A stretch of 64,000 nt of DNA from Diplosphaera chodatii (taxonomy: Eukaryota; Chlorophyta; Trebouxiophyceae; Prasiolales; Stichococcaceae), in the NCBI GenBank assembly GCA_032358165.1, contig JAALGY010000031.1, forward strand, positions 372,001-436,000, given 5' to 3'. Both the position numbers and the translations under genes were made by a program. Every line of letters starts with the position of its first letter. The stretch's first letter is position 1. The notes under the pieces are model-generated. The model had not been told where the DNA came from. It was given only the letters and a program-made list of their open reading frames with translations, and searched no databases. Positions 10,401 through 23,011 of the stretch are shown piece after piece.

Positions 10401-13400
10401 CTAGTAGTCGTCCTCAGCTGCGGCGGCCCTGTCCTTGGGGTTGTGCACCGCCTGCGCCTGATACATCTCCACCACCTGCGCATGCGGTGCGGAATGGCGA
10501 TCAGCTGCAGCTGCAGGTAGGGTGCATGTGGATGCCAAGGAGCATGGCGGCGACGGCGTACAGGCACACACAAGACCGCCACCTGCGTCGCGCTGGTGGC
10601 CTGCTCGGGGGTCTTGTCGTCGCGGACGCGCACCAGCCGCGGGAACCGGATGGAGATGCCCTGCAGTGCAGTGGCACGTCGCGCGGCCTTACTCCGCGGT
10701 GCAGGCACGAGGTTCTGCAGGCTAGGCGCGCGCTTGTGCAGCATACCGGCAGTTATGCGAAGTTCAACAACTGGAGATTGACATCTGGGCTGGAGGTGAC
10801 TGACCAGCCAGCGTACACACCTTGTCAGGGGCGACCAGCCCGATGGCGGCCATGTGGCGGGGCGAGATGGACAGGTCGGCGGCCTTCACCTCCCACACCT
10901 GTTGCGCGTCGAACCACACGTCCGGCTCCACCAGTGGGCCGGTACCGTACCTGCACCCAGTGGTCGCAGTTAGAACCTGTGAACTTGGTAGCCGAGATGG
11001 AGGGCTTTGCTGCTGGGCTGGTCGTTGCGCATGCAGCAGCAGACGTGCTGCAACCGATGTGCACGGTCGGCACAAGAGTCCACATGCAGCCATGCGACAC
11101 TGCCCCTCGCACAGGATGTCTCTGGACACTCTCAAGACGGTCTCTGCGGCACGCACACCACTCTTTGGGCGGCTCTGCCGGGGTCAGACCCGGCGTGACC
11201 AGCAGGCCACCTGTAGTAGGACTTGGGCGCGGGGATGATGGCGGGCTTGAGCGTCTCGGACAGCTCCGCCAGCATGGCCTCGCTGAAGCCGGTGCCGATC
11301 TTGGAGATGGTCTGGTACTGCTCCTCCTCCTCGTTGTACACCGCCAGCAGGTACGCGCCGTACACCCCCTTCCGCTTGCCCCTGTGCATAGGCGCCACAC
11401 GGCCTCTGCTGCTGGCGGCTGATGCGAGGTCGTGCTTGAGCGCGCTGAGGGAGAAGAGAGTTCCCAGTCGAACGTGTGTGATTCGCCACCCCCGAGGAGA
11501 TGGGCAGCCGCACCGCAGGTGCAGTTCTGGGTGCCGCACAGCAGGCATGCAGAGCGACATGACACGTGCGCCAGGTCACATAAAGGTGCAGACGGCAGTG
11601 CAGGAGCGGGGCTCACTTGCCGAACCAGGCGCCGATGGGCACCACGTCAAAGGTGTCGCCCACGCTGTCCATGTAGTCCTTCTTCAGCTTGAGCCAGTTG
11701 ACGGAGCGGCGGCTGGGCTCGTACGTGGAGTCCAGCGACTTGACGATGAGCCCCTCGGTGCCCGCCGCCACGCTGTCGTTCATGAACACCACCAGCTCCT
11801 CCAGGTCCGACGACTCCTGCAGGGGGGGCGGGAAGCCGGACGTGTGATCGGCAGACAGGTGCTGTTCAAGGTCGAGCAGCGGCCGCAGGCCTGCATATCC
11901 GTTTCCACACTGCAGGTCGATCTGGACCCTGTCATACCATCCGGCATGCAATGTGTTTGCACGATGACACCAAAATGCTATGCCCGGCTACAAAGCCAAC
12001 ACGATGCTCGTCAGCGGACAAGCTGATGCGCCTCAATGCTGAGCATCCTGTGACCAGGGCATATATTGGGAGCAGGAGGCGCACCAGCGTCTTGGCGTGC
12101 AGGAGCTCGCCCTCGCGCTCTTCAATGGACTCGTACAGCGCCGCCCGCCGCTCCGCCAGCGGCCGCTGGATCAGCGTCTCCCCGTTCAGGTGCAGGCAGT
12201 CGAAGGCGTACAGGCACACCTGCGGCCGGCGCGGCAGTGTGTTCACCGCTGCACTTCCTGCGCCACTGCGCTGCTGACACACCGCTGGGGCGACATAGTG
12301 CTTCTGCCAGGCACATTATTTTGAACTAGGTGCAATGCCGTGTACAGACGGCCCGTTTGCACCTGGATGGTGATGTCCTCCACCTTGACGTCCTTCCGCG
12401 CCCGCGTGCTGAGCACCTGCAGCAGGGATTGCACATGGTTCAAGGGTCCTGAAGACTGGGATGAGGGTGCAGATTTGGTCATGTTAGAGCGATAATATGG
12501 ACAGGCACACGCACTGCATGCCGCGCAATGCAGAGGCCAGGGCCGACCCCATGCACAGGGAAACGGCAGACGGCTGCAGCAGGCGGCCTGCGCCCACCTG
12601 GAAGGGCAGCAGCTTGCCCTCTTTCCGGTCGTAGGCGACCGCCTCGCAGTCCAGCACCAGCCCCTTCACGCCCGGCTTGACCAGCTTGGGGATGCTGGCC
12701 ACGATGTCGGGGTACTTGGTGGTGTTGTCCTCGCTGTTGCGGCTGTACACCTTCACCGTGCCGTCTGCACGCCATGCAGCCTCCTCAATGACCGAGAATG
12801 AACCGATGCATATACACGCAGTGGTTTGCAGCTGCGGTGCTGCAAGACATGTGCCAGGACAACGAGAGGTGTGTGCCTCACAGATGTGTTCCGTACGGAA
12901 GACAAACGCGCACCCTCGAGGATGTGGACCTGCGCCCGCTCGCCGTCGTACTTGTACTCGCATGTGAACGGCTTGTCCTGGAACTTGTCCAGCACCTGCA
13001 TCACCAGCAAATGCAGGTCACGCCAGAAGGTCAACTGCTCGGATACGCAGCACCAAACGCTCTTGGATTCGGCGGCCGTGCATGTCAGCATGCAGGTATT
13101 GAGGGGATTCTGAGACGTGCAATGGCACCTCGCTGATGCCGGTCATGGGCTTGGCCAGCATCGGCTTCACTGGCACGCCGGGCTGGAACTTGACCACGCC
13201 TGCCAGGCCCTGCAAGAGATTGGCGCGCTAGCTCAACAGCAGGCCTGTTGCCGCTGGTTCAGAAACGCCTCGGCGACCAGCGCCACCATGTGCTGCTACA
13301 CTGAGATAGATCGACCACAGCATGCTGCTGTGAGCACATGCGGTGTGTCTCGCACCAGGGGCCCATGCTCCAGGATGGCTGGCACCACGATGTCGAAGCT

Positions 13401-16242
13401 GGGACACTGACTGAACGCCAGCTTGACCGCCTGCGCATAGCAGGGAGCAGATGTCAGTGGCACTTTGAGGAGATCCTCTGCAGCTGTCGCAGCTGACAGA
13501 GCATGCACTGGTGAGGTCTGGATGCAGCATGCATCATAGACAAGCATCATCAGCGCAGCCTCTTTGCTGGGTACGACACCTAAAGCGCATGAGCCATGGT
13601 TCAGGGTTCTGGGATCAGCCTCGCCTGGGCGGCCGTCTCCAGGCGTCCAGCCAGGGCGGCGTCATACTTCTTGACGCCCTGCTCCTTGTTCTCCTCGTGC
13701 AGCAGCGAGGCCTGCGCCAGCGCCACCAGCACCGTCTGCTCCGCCAGCCCAATGCGCAGCTTGCCCTGCGGTTGCATGAAGCGGAAATGCATGAAGCCTC
13801 AGTACGCCCGGAGCTAGCCGGCCACCAGCAAGCACGTGAATATGTCATTGCACAATATGCAAGCAGCCTGCTGCACACCCTGCACGTGTACCGCTGTGAA
13901 GCATGCTTCACCCCCTCAAGGACAGCATGCATGTTGGGAGAACGAGCCCAAGACTCACAGCGAGCACACGCAGTCAAAAAGTGACCTGCAGGCAGCGCAT
14001 GATGTAGCCGGCCTCGTTCTGGCCTGCAGCCACCAGCAGCTTGTTGATCAGCGCCTTCTTCCTGTCCTGGCTCTTCTGCCCCTCGGTGCGCGCGATCTCC
14101 AGGAACGCCTTGTGCACCTGGATATTGCAGTTCGTAGCACCTTGCACAGGCTGACAATGCTATGTGAGTTTGATCGCAACCATTGCTTGCTGCTGATGTA
14201 TCGCCACCCATATGTGCACCGTGCATGAGGAGCTGGCGTGAGTCGGTCAGCATGCATGTGCCATCAAGCCAGACAGCAAAGCGAGGGCGCCAATGCATGG
14301 CGGCACCCCACCCCGGAAACGGTGAGCGGCGGCGGCTTGAACATGGGCTTCTGCTTGCCGCGCGCGGCGGCTGCCACGGTGCCCAGGTCGCCCTCCTGGT
14401 CGTACTGCTTCTGGATCTCCTTCACGCTGCGCCCCGTCGCCTCCGCCAGCGCCTGCAGCAGGGTGGCACCGCATCCGGACATCTCTGATGTGCATCACTA
14501 TGGAGCATGTTTTGAGGGTGGGTGCTGTTGGCTTGGACCCCGGACACATGTGCTGGACCATCAGCAAAGCGCCCTAGTTAGGGGAAAATTCGTTGACAAC
14601 TGCAAGGCCAGGGTGTGTCCATGGTTGCAGTGATATGTCGAGGGTTTAGCAAATCCCACCTTGATCAGGATGGAGTCGCCGACCCCCAGCTCGATGCCGG
14701 TGTGGCTGGCCGCGACGCGGCCGCTGCACAGGTACAGCGCCGGGAGGAGGTCCCCGGGCGTGGACGCCAGGATGGCGCGCATCGCGTTGCACAGCAGCTG
14801 CGTGATCGCGAGCCGCTTGGACTCGTCCGCGATCTCCTCCCACGCCTGCGGTGTGCAGGGGACAGAGGCTGTCAAACCATACATGATTGATGGCCACGGG
14901 CAGCATAGCTGTGGTGGGGCCTCTTATGCTGCACATCAGCAGCTGATTTCGCCGTGCACACAAGATTGTGGCTCCCACGGCAAGCGGTCACAGCCTGAAA
15001 ACGTGTCATGTGGGCACCTTGGCCAAGAAGGCAAAGGGCACAGGTGAGCCGTGCTGCCAGGTGATGAGCTTGCTGACGTCCACTGCCTCGTGCTTGGCGG
15101 CGGCGGCCACCGCCCCCAACCCCACGCCCTCGACCTGCCAGCAACCATTTGATGGCCTTGCATGGGAGTGCGAGAAATCCCCAAACCGAGCAGTGGTCCC
15201 TGCTGTGCGTCCAGCTGCAAGGCTGAAGATGCAGTGGGTGGTCACAAGGAATGAGCCACATGCACCAGCTACCTTGGCCTCAAGGCCGGTGTTCTTCAGC
15301 ACCGCTTTCTTTACGGGCTTCTTGGCCTTCTTGGGGCTGCCGCCTCCTGTTGCCCGTGCGTCCTCCGCCTCATCCGTCTCCGAGCCGGGCGCGGGTGCGC
15401 CACTGACCTCCGGGCTGGCGACATTACCAGCACCCGGGCTGACTGCTTCCTGCTTTTTGGGACTGGCTCTTCGCCGCCGCTTGGGGCTGCTGCCGTTGGC
15501 TGGCGCTGCTGCATCTGCAGCACACATAGCCCGAATTGCCAGCAACCCTTCATTTACATCCACAACTTCTCTCCCCATGCAAGCTAGATGTAGTGGATCA
15601 CCTCCTGAAGCTGTTGGCGCTGCTGCTGGCACCTGTGCTGGGACCTGCTCCGCAGGTATATCAGTTGGCTCCTGCGGCGTAACAAACTGCACAATGGGCT
15701 ATCGTCTTCTGAAGAACGCTGTCAGGGTGTGAGCTGAAATTGCAGCAAGTGCACAGCTCACTGTAACTGCAGACGTGAGACGTCAATTAACCTCTGCTGG
15801 GCTGCTGTTGGCGACGTCGTCTTCCAGCTCGCTGGCTACTGCCGCCTGCGTGTGCTTCCGCTTGGCGCCAGCACTGGCAGGCTGTGCATGTTCATCCGCC
15901 CTCTTCAGACGCTTCAGTCCCGCTTTGGCGGGCTTGGTGACAGCCTGCATGCTCATCCGCTTGTGACCAGGTGTTGCTGAAGTAATAGTCAACGTTTCAA
16001 CATGACGCCGGTCTGGTATGCTTGCAGCGGATGCACAGTGATTGTGCACGTCAGCTCGCCTTGGGCTTGACTGGGCTGGCCTTGGATGCTCCCGCCCTGC
16101 CGCCGCTGTCGGGCTCTGCTGCCCCACGGCCAGCACTGCCGTCGGCATCTGGCGATGTTGCCGCTGGCGGGGCAGGCGCCGGTTTTGAACCGCCGGGCTT
16201 CCCAAAGAAGGACGAAATGTTCCGCTGCCCCTTGCTCGACAT
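10401..16242 (-). CDS. LIG1: DNA ligase I (ATP-dependent)
   Basis: Replicative ATP-dependent DNA ligase. Exons (minus): 16060..16242, 15792..15959, 15602..15671, 15273..15514, 15018..15134, 14660..14845, 14312..14452, 13986..14117, 13625..13765, 13356..13430, 13129..13209, 12914..12995, 12598..12764, 12363..12416, 12085..12219, 11617..11816, 11211..11381, 10821..10950, 10583..10660, 10401..10475. All junctions phase; the first (16060 to 15959) is provisional. About 875 residues. N terminus [15 protein letters not shown] is a PCNA-interacting (PIP) box (Q-x-x-I-x-x-F-F), followed by a Lys/Pro-rich linker. The DNA-binding domain follows ([18 protein letters not shown]). The adenylation motif is [11 protein letters not shown] with the nucleotide-accepting Lys, then [48 protein letters not shown] and the OB-fold motif [15 protein letters not shown]. 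Intron 9 has a GC donor. Confidence 0.93.
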
Positions 16243-16918
16243 CGCGGCAAGCCCGATCGGCGCTTGCACGCTCAGACTGCACGCAGCTGGAGCGCCCTGC
16301 AAGCGCTGCAGCTGTGGCGCAAGTCTGGTATGATCCTGGGAGGCCCAGCGCGGCACAGCGCGGCCGCTGGGGTGCCGAAGCCTGAGCCGGGCAGCCTGAC
16401 AGCGGGTCTCAGCTGCCAGCGCCCGGCTCAGCGATCGGATCGCAAGTGCCGTCGAAAGCCACGGTCACCCCACTCAGCACCCCTTGTTGCGTTGTCTAAC
16501 GTTTTGTGCGCATCGCCTGGGACCCTGCTGTCTTCACTCCAGTCCCCGCGACAGGCAAACACGCCTTGACTGTGTATGTGTACGAGGTTCACAATGACCG
16601 TTGCACTCTGTGCATGTACGTGCCCGCCATGCATTGAACTTTGATTTGCCAAATGTCGCTGCCCTGGAGCTGCAGTGGGTATGCGCAGTCCCCTTGCCTT
16701 TCAGATGTCGAATGGAATAGCTCTGAAAGGCGGCGGGTTTATGTCAGGTTATCTAAGGCGCGGCATGATCCTTTCCTCCAGCTTGCCCCAACCTCACAGC
16801 CAACTCGCACGCCAGTCACCATCTGCCTCTGCACTTGCCACAACAGCTTACTACAGCTTGGCTCGCGCCAACAATTAGCTTATCAACTCCGCTGACACCC
16901 CTGCCGATATCCAACAAC
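16243..16918. promoter_or_regulatory. Divergent promoter region, LIG1 / FAS1 gene
   Basis: Intergenic region between the ligase (-) and the FAS1 protein gene (+). On the minus strand the ligase frame stays open upstream of the PIP-box ATG to about 16,470 with no in-frame ATG. It encodes an Arg/Ala-rich stretch. No defined core-promoter element was recognised. Confidence 0.45.
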
Positions 16919-19314
16919 ATGGCCCGCTTCGCCGCCGTCCTGGTCGCCACGGCCCTGCTCGCGCTCAGCGCGACCTCCGTGCAGGTATTCGGTTCATTGA
17001 GCACCGTGTGCAGCTGTCTGCGTGCTGTCGAGCGGTTGCAGGGACAAATTGCCTGCCTGTGTCTCTGAGACGGCGTGAGACGCGATGACGTCGCCAAGCA
17101 CCTCGGCTCCGCACTGATCCTGCGAGCTTCATCTGCCGCTCAGCTTGCGATGTCTGCGACATGGTGATAGCTCACGGCGCTATTTGCGTAGAAACGACGC
17201 GCTCGCCGCCGCGGCCTGCCAAACACGTGCTAAAAGCTATCAGGATCACACCGTGTCGGCTGCCTTTCCGCACGGCTCGCCACCTGCCATGCGTCTGCTG
17301 CGCTGTGCTGCAACGCCTGTCACTGCCAGACGCGCGATCTTGTCCCCGTTGTGCCAATCTGGGGTCGCTGGTGGTGTTGCACCTGTCCACCCCTTCAAAA
17401 CCAACTTCAACTCTGTGCCCTGGTGCAGGCGCACGAGGTCGAGGGCTGCTCCTTCCCCGCCAACATGACGGCTCGCGCCAACCTGACGGTGGCGGGCCAG
17501 GCCCTGACTGCCCTGGGGGGCAGCGACCTGTTCGCCAGCCACGGCACGGTGTTCCTGCCCACCGACGCCGCCTTCACGGCACTCGTGACAGCCTTGGGTA
17601 AGCTGCAGTGCAACTTGACGGACTGCACATCGCAACAGCTTGGTTTGTGTCGATCATGCGCAAGATCTGTTTGCGATCAGGATGTGAATCTGCACCCAGA
17701 AGTGTGCTCTTGCACGGATCAGTGACCAGGGGCCAGCACCTCAGTACTAGAGTGGTTGAGGGATAGCCACGTCGCGCCCGGCCGGTTGCGATCCGCTGAT
17801 GCAGCGCTGATGGTGACCTGATGTTGCTGTGCCGCCGATGCAGATGTCACGCCGGCAGAGCTGCTGGGTGACAACCTGGTCAACACCACCGTCGCCATCC
17901 TGGCGTACCACTATCTCAGCGAGCACAAGTACACCGAGGTGTGTAGTTGCCGCTGCAGTGCCTGCTCGAGTAAATGTGCAAACTGCAGTGGTGCCACCAG
18001 CATGTTCTCTGGACTAGATGCTGCCGGTAGCAGACTGATTGTGGATATGCCTCGGCAGACCCATCTCTGAATGCAAAGCCTGCTGGCACGAACCCGGCAC
18101 GGACACTGCGCAATCGAGGCTGCTGTGCGGCACTACACCGGGGAGCTGGCCTGATCGGCCTGCTCTTCGGGTGCCGCGCTCATGCGAAGTGCCTCGTGCG
18201 GCAACGTGCCCATATCTCCACCTGCAGGCACAGCTGCTGGGCAACAAGACACTTCAGACGGGGCTCGGGGAGCTGGCGTCCGAGGCGTCCGGCACCAACG
18301 TGTCGCTGCCCCTGAGGTTCCGGACGCCGTCGGGCGCCGCCGCCGTCAACACCCAGGCCGGCGGCTCCACCAGCGACGGGGAGGTCACCCCGGTGCGCCG
18401 CCTCGCCCACCTCGACGCTGCTTCCTGGTGTCAGCGCCCGCTTCCGGGCGGGCGCTGCTTGCCTTGCTGCACAGCGGCCCTTGCCACACCACCTCAGGAA
18501 CTTGGCCGCTGCGTGTGCTGTGCAGAGAGTCGTAAGATTGTCTGCTGTGCAGGGTGTGATACCTGTAGACGCCGGTGCCTGACCGCATGTTGATGTAGCT
18601 GGCTCCTGCTCCCAGGTCGAGATCGTGGCCGTCAACTCCACCGCCGACATCGTGCAGGACCTTGGCGATGTGTGCAACCGCCAGGTGCGCTGCTCCCCTT
18701 GTGTAGTTGGGCGGCAGTGCGTTGCGGGAGGCACGAGCTGAACTGTTGCATCAGACTGTGACCTGCAAGGTCTGACCTGGTGGCCTGCTGCTCGCCGTGA
18801 GCTGCCGGGTGGCTGATCTCTGCCTGCTTGCCCCTGCGCAGGTGTACGTCATCGACGCTGTGCTCATCCCCGTCAGGGACCTGGCCGACGCCCCGCAGAC
18901 CATCCCAGCTGGTGGGGCGCGCCTCGCACTTGCAATCTGCACGTGCTCTGCTTTGTCTGGAGTTGTCCAGCAGCAGTATATGCACGCGTCGCTGCCTCTG
19001 CATCTACCTGCTTTCCCACTTGAGAAAAGCCTGCTTGGCCCTGCCCGCTTTAGCCATCTTCTGTGTGTCAAGTGTCAGTCCACTGACAGCACTTCTGCCG
19101 ATCTGCAGCGGTGTCGGCCCGCGTCGCCGCCGCCGAGGCGGAGGAGGCGGCGGAGGAAGCCGACGCCCCCGCGCCCGCGGCCGAGTCGGACGGCGACGAG
19201 GCGTCTGCGCCGGCCACGGCGCCCGCGCCGCAGGCGGCCCACCCCGCAGCCAAGTCCGGCGCGCTGCTGGCCGGCGGCCTGCTCGGCGCCTCCCTGCTGC
19301 TGCACGCCCTGTGA
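16919..19314 (+). CDS. Secreted FAS1 (fasciclin-like) protein with GPI-type tail
   Basis: Fasciclin-domain cell-surface protein. Exons: 16919..16984, 17429..17597, 17844..17938, 18228..18392, 18616..18684, 18842..18911, 19109..19314; total 279 residues. The first exon is a signal peptide (MARFAAVLVATALLALSATS). The body holds FAS1 blocks: the H1 region GTVFLPTDAAF, a central LVNTTVAILAYHYLSEHKYT (Y-H motif region), and the H2-like end VYVIDAVLIP. Several N-x-S/T glycosylation sites are present. The last exon codes for an acidic Ala/Glu/Pro-rich spacer. It ends in a hydrophobic stretch GALLAGGLLGASLLLHAL directly at the stop codon, the usual form of a GPI-attachment signal. FAS1 proteins act in adhesion and wall assembly; the partner here is unknown. 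Confidence 0.87.
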
Positions 19315-19926
19315 GCACCGGCACCGGATCGGGGGGACCGCCAGGGCTTCGCGGCTGGGACAATACACCATGAAGTAGGGGCGTGACATCGCACCGTGAC
19401 GGGTGAAGCCAGGGGCACAGAAGCTGCAAGCGAAGCGATGAAAACAGAAAGGAACTCGGTACTTGAAGCATCAGGAGCGCACGCAGTAGATGCTCAGTGG
19501 CAGGAGCAGACTTGCAATTATACTGTATCGCATGCCGGGTCGGTGCTCAGGCATCCTGCCCTAGTGCGCAAGCCACCGCTACGACTCGCAGTCCTGCTGA
19601 CTGATCATACCAGGCTGCAGGGTAAGGCACCGTAGCTGAACAGGGTCCGTCATCGACTATAGCATTGTCTGTTGAGTTTATGACCTGCCTGCAGTCGGTG
19701 TCAAGCTCTGCAGTCATAACAGACTACGGTATGGTAATCATGCAGCAACACGGATTAACAGCACTCAGCCACGATATCACAAGGGCCAAGCCAGTTCGGT
19801 ACGATCAACGGGTTCCAAACCATACGATGTTCAGTGGTGTACACAGACGGCTGCCATGGCAGAGTGTTTGTAGATCCATCTTCATGCTGGTCCGCCAAGA
19901 TGACGACGCCACCACCACCTGCCATG
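19315..19926. other. Convergent intergenic region
   Basis: Between the FAS1 gene (+) and the phospholipase gene (-). No coding sequence, repeat or RNA gene is supported. Confidence 0.5.
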
Positions 19927-22900
19927 TCATTGCCCCGCTGCCTTGCACTCCGGGGTGGCGTCTGATGGCGCCCCTGAGCTGGAGTCCACAGTGCCGAGCG
20001 TGTTCCCTGTGTTGCCCAGCCCGGTGCCTGTCGTCAGCGGGTTGCACACCATCGCCGAGGGCAGCCGCACCTGCAAGGAACGGCGCCATTTGTGACCACA
20101 GTCTGCCGACTGAGTGCTACCGCTGCAAGCTGCACTGCACTGCCTGCGGGTGTCCTGGGGTGCTGATGTACCGGAGCATCACCTGGTAGCTGCTGTTGAA
20201 GTAGGTGGGCAGGCTGGGGAAGTCTGTGGAAATGAAGTGCGCGCCCGCCGCAGCCAGCGCCTTCACCTGCGACGAATCAGGCTGTCAGGGTGAGCAACAC
20301 AGGCAGCACCATCCTCTGTGATATCTGACGCTGCAGCGCATGACACGTGCAGCCCCTTGATGATGAGCAGCAGTGCGGTCAGATGTTCAGAAGCAATCTG
20401 GCCGCAACAGCAGAGGGCTGGCCGTACCCGCGAGGTGTCATTGGCGCGGGCCTCCAGGGTGTCATAATCTGAGCGCACGCGCACCATGTACCCCTGGTTG
20501 GCGTAGCTCGACACACGGCCCGCCGCTGCTGTGACCTGCCGGCCAGCAACAGGAGTCTGTCAACCATCCATCCTTGTATGCTGCGGGCCTGCACACGTGT
20601 CTTGCCAGCATGATGCCGAGACCATGCTCACACTCCTTCATGACCATGGCCACGGTCCACTGATAGCCGCAACCTCGATGCCATGTAAAGCCGCGACAAG
20701 CGGAAGCAAAGCCTCTGAACCATCTGGTCACCTGATCGGAGGTGTACTGCTCGTTGGCAGGCTCCAGGAACACGGTGCTGTTGTCGTGGGGCGCGATGTC
20801 GGAGGTGAACATGATCGCGCCGCGCAGCCCCGGGAACTGCGCCTGGTACTGCCTCGTGAAGGTGTTGATGACCACGAACAGCACCTTGCCGCGCATCGAG
20901 TCAACCGTGGGCCAGCCGCTGCAGGAGAGAAGCCAGATACAGTCAGACAGCGTGATAGTCATGGTGCCATGTGAAGACACTCGTTCCAAGCCCGCTCCAT
21001 ACAAGTCAAATCTGCTGACAGGAGCGACCTCAGCTGAGCATTCACGCCCAACATCTGTAGTGCCAGGGAGGTCACACTGCAGCTGCCGCGGTGCAGGCGG
21101 CTGACGTGCACAACCAGCAGGCGCTGACTGCTGGTCGCGGGGGGAACCGAGCGCTGCAGCAGAGGGCGGCACCTGCCGCCGTCGCTGATGAGGGCCTTCT
21201 TCAGGGAGGACGCGTTCCCGCGCAGCTGGTCTGGCGTGATGATGTCGGAGGCGTCGAACACCGACAGGATCTCGCGGTGCATCTCCGTCACATCAGTGTC
21301 CGTGATGTTGCGCACCCTGATGAACCTGCGCAGCGAACGCTGGGGAGTCGAAAACATGACAGGTCTCTGCTCCACAGACGCAGCAGAGTTTTTGTAGGCT
21401 AGAAGACACGCTGCAGCACTTGTGCAAATCGACGTGCCCTTAAAGCTGGTGGTCAATGTTAAGCAACAGGCTCGAAAAGAAGCAGCAGAGTACGGCATAC
21501 GTCTTAGGCCCCGGAGTGGACGTGGCATTGAGAATGACGGGCGCGAGCTGCTCTCCAAGCGGGCCAATGTATGCCGAAAGGTCATCGGTCTTGAACTCCA
21601 CGTAGATGGCAATCGGCTCGTGCGAGGGGTTGGTGTTGCTGTAGGCCTGCGGAGGTGGTAGGCCTGGATCAGCCGCCTGTGTTGCTTCCGCGAAGCAAAG
21701 GTGGCCGGCAGACTCTGGTTTATGCCGTGCACAGTGATCGGGCTGTCTGGCACTGCAGGCAAGTTGGGTCAGGTGCTCTGCCGCAGGCATCACAAAGCAT
21801 CCGCAGCTGCTGCGAACTGCCAATTGCACCTTGATGGCCTGCAACCCCTCCACAAACGTCCACACCGTGGTGTTGAAGTCGATGTCCGGCACATGCAGCA
21901 CCTGTGGGCGGCAGCATATCAGCGTCTGCAGGCAACCCTCCTCTACTGGCATATGGCATACACTCAGGCACCCTGTGCATGCATGGTGGCCCGGCACTTG
22001 TACCAACAGCAAGCACACGTGATGCGCAGCTGACCCACTGTCCGCTGAACCACAAGCATCAGCAGCAGGCTTCCTGTGTAACATACATCGCTCAGGCAAG
22101 TCTGGGATGGCGTGCAGCACAGCGTCCAGCTGTCAAGTGTGGGGAGCCGTTTGACGCCCTTTCCATTGGCTGGCTTTGCTGTGATGGCGCCTGGCGGGTG
22201 CAGCACATAGTCAACTCACCTTCCACCCCGGGCGGCTGAGCGCAGGGATCTGCAGGAAGCCGTTCTCGCCGGCGAGCTTCCGCCCCGCGCTGGTGCTGAA
22301 CAGGCCACCCTGCGGATCTGGGTACGCATCCAGCTCCACCTGCCGGATGCCTGCAGGCAGAGATATCGATTTGGCAAACTGCACATGGAAGACGCCGAAT
22401 CCCTTTTAGCGGCGGCGCTGTCAGCTGACACTTGCTTTGTGCCGTCAGCACACGTGGCGCGTGATGGGTTGCCCGATTGTAGCTGCTTTACATGCGGTAG
22501 TTGAGAACCTCGCTGTCCGGCTGCGACCTTTGGCACTGTCCTGCCCGCTGGGCAGAATCTGCCCAGGGACAGCCATCGATGCTCACCATACTGGCTGAGC
22601 TGCGTGGCGAGCGGCGCCTGGGTGGCCTCCCAGGAAGAGGGGATCTGCGCCGCGGCATCCGTCCCCAACAGCGCGCGGACGGACGACCGCGTCAGCAGCT
22701 TGATGATGGCGTTGTCCGGCGTGACATGGTAGCTGTTGTGCGTGCCGATGGCCTGCGTTATGGATGCAGATGAAGCCTGAATACAGGGCAAGAGCCGGCA
22801 AGCCCCTTTGCAACGCCGGCAGCGTTGGGCTGATGTCGTTTTGTGCGTGGCACCTGATTTAGAGGCCTCCACTGCGAGCGCACCTGTATCTGGTTGTAGC

Positions 22901-23011
22901 GCAGCGTGCTGTTTGAGGACGCCAGGGCGGCTGCGTTGCCGGATGCTGTATCTGCGGAGGGCTGCAGGGCGGAGTACAGCGTGAGGCTGAAGGTGAGCCA
23001 GGACTTGATGC
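19927..23011 (-). CDS. PI-PLC-C1-type (Ca2+-dependent) phospholipase C, 5' end missing
   Basis: Member of the PLC-like phosphodiesterase superfamily, PI-PLC-C1 type. Exons: 22884..23011, 22587..22752, 22220..22350, 21830..21901, 21501..21646, 21173..21325, 20732..20918, 20428..20535, 20183..20266, 19927..20070. All phase, although the 21501/21325 junction has one alternative. Motifs: AIGTHNSYHVTPD with the first catalytic His, QLSQYGIRQVELDAYPDP, VLHVPDIDFNTTVW with the second His, IAIYVEFKTDD, SDIITPDQLRG, DSMRGKVLFVVINTF, and SYANQGYMVRVRSDYDTLEA then AAAGAHFISTDFP. This order matches the TIM-barrel of the family. The last exon ends VRLPSAMVCNPLT and a Gly/Ser tail. A further 5' exon, probably with a signal peptide, is needed (first exon begins in phase 1) but was not identified. 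Substrate is inferred only from family. Confidence 0.8.

Noticed and set aside
10328..11422. Plus-strand open frame of 364 codons
   Set aside because: It is antisense to well-conserved DNA ligase I exons. It has no family match and arises from GC-rich third positions.
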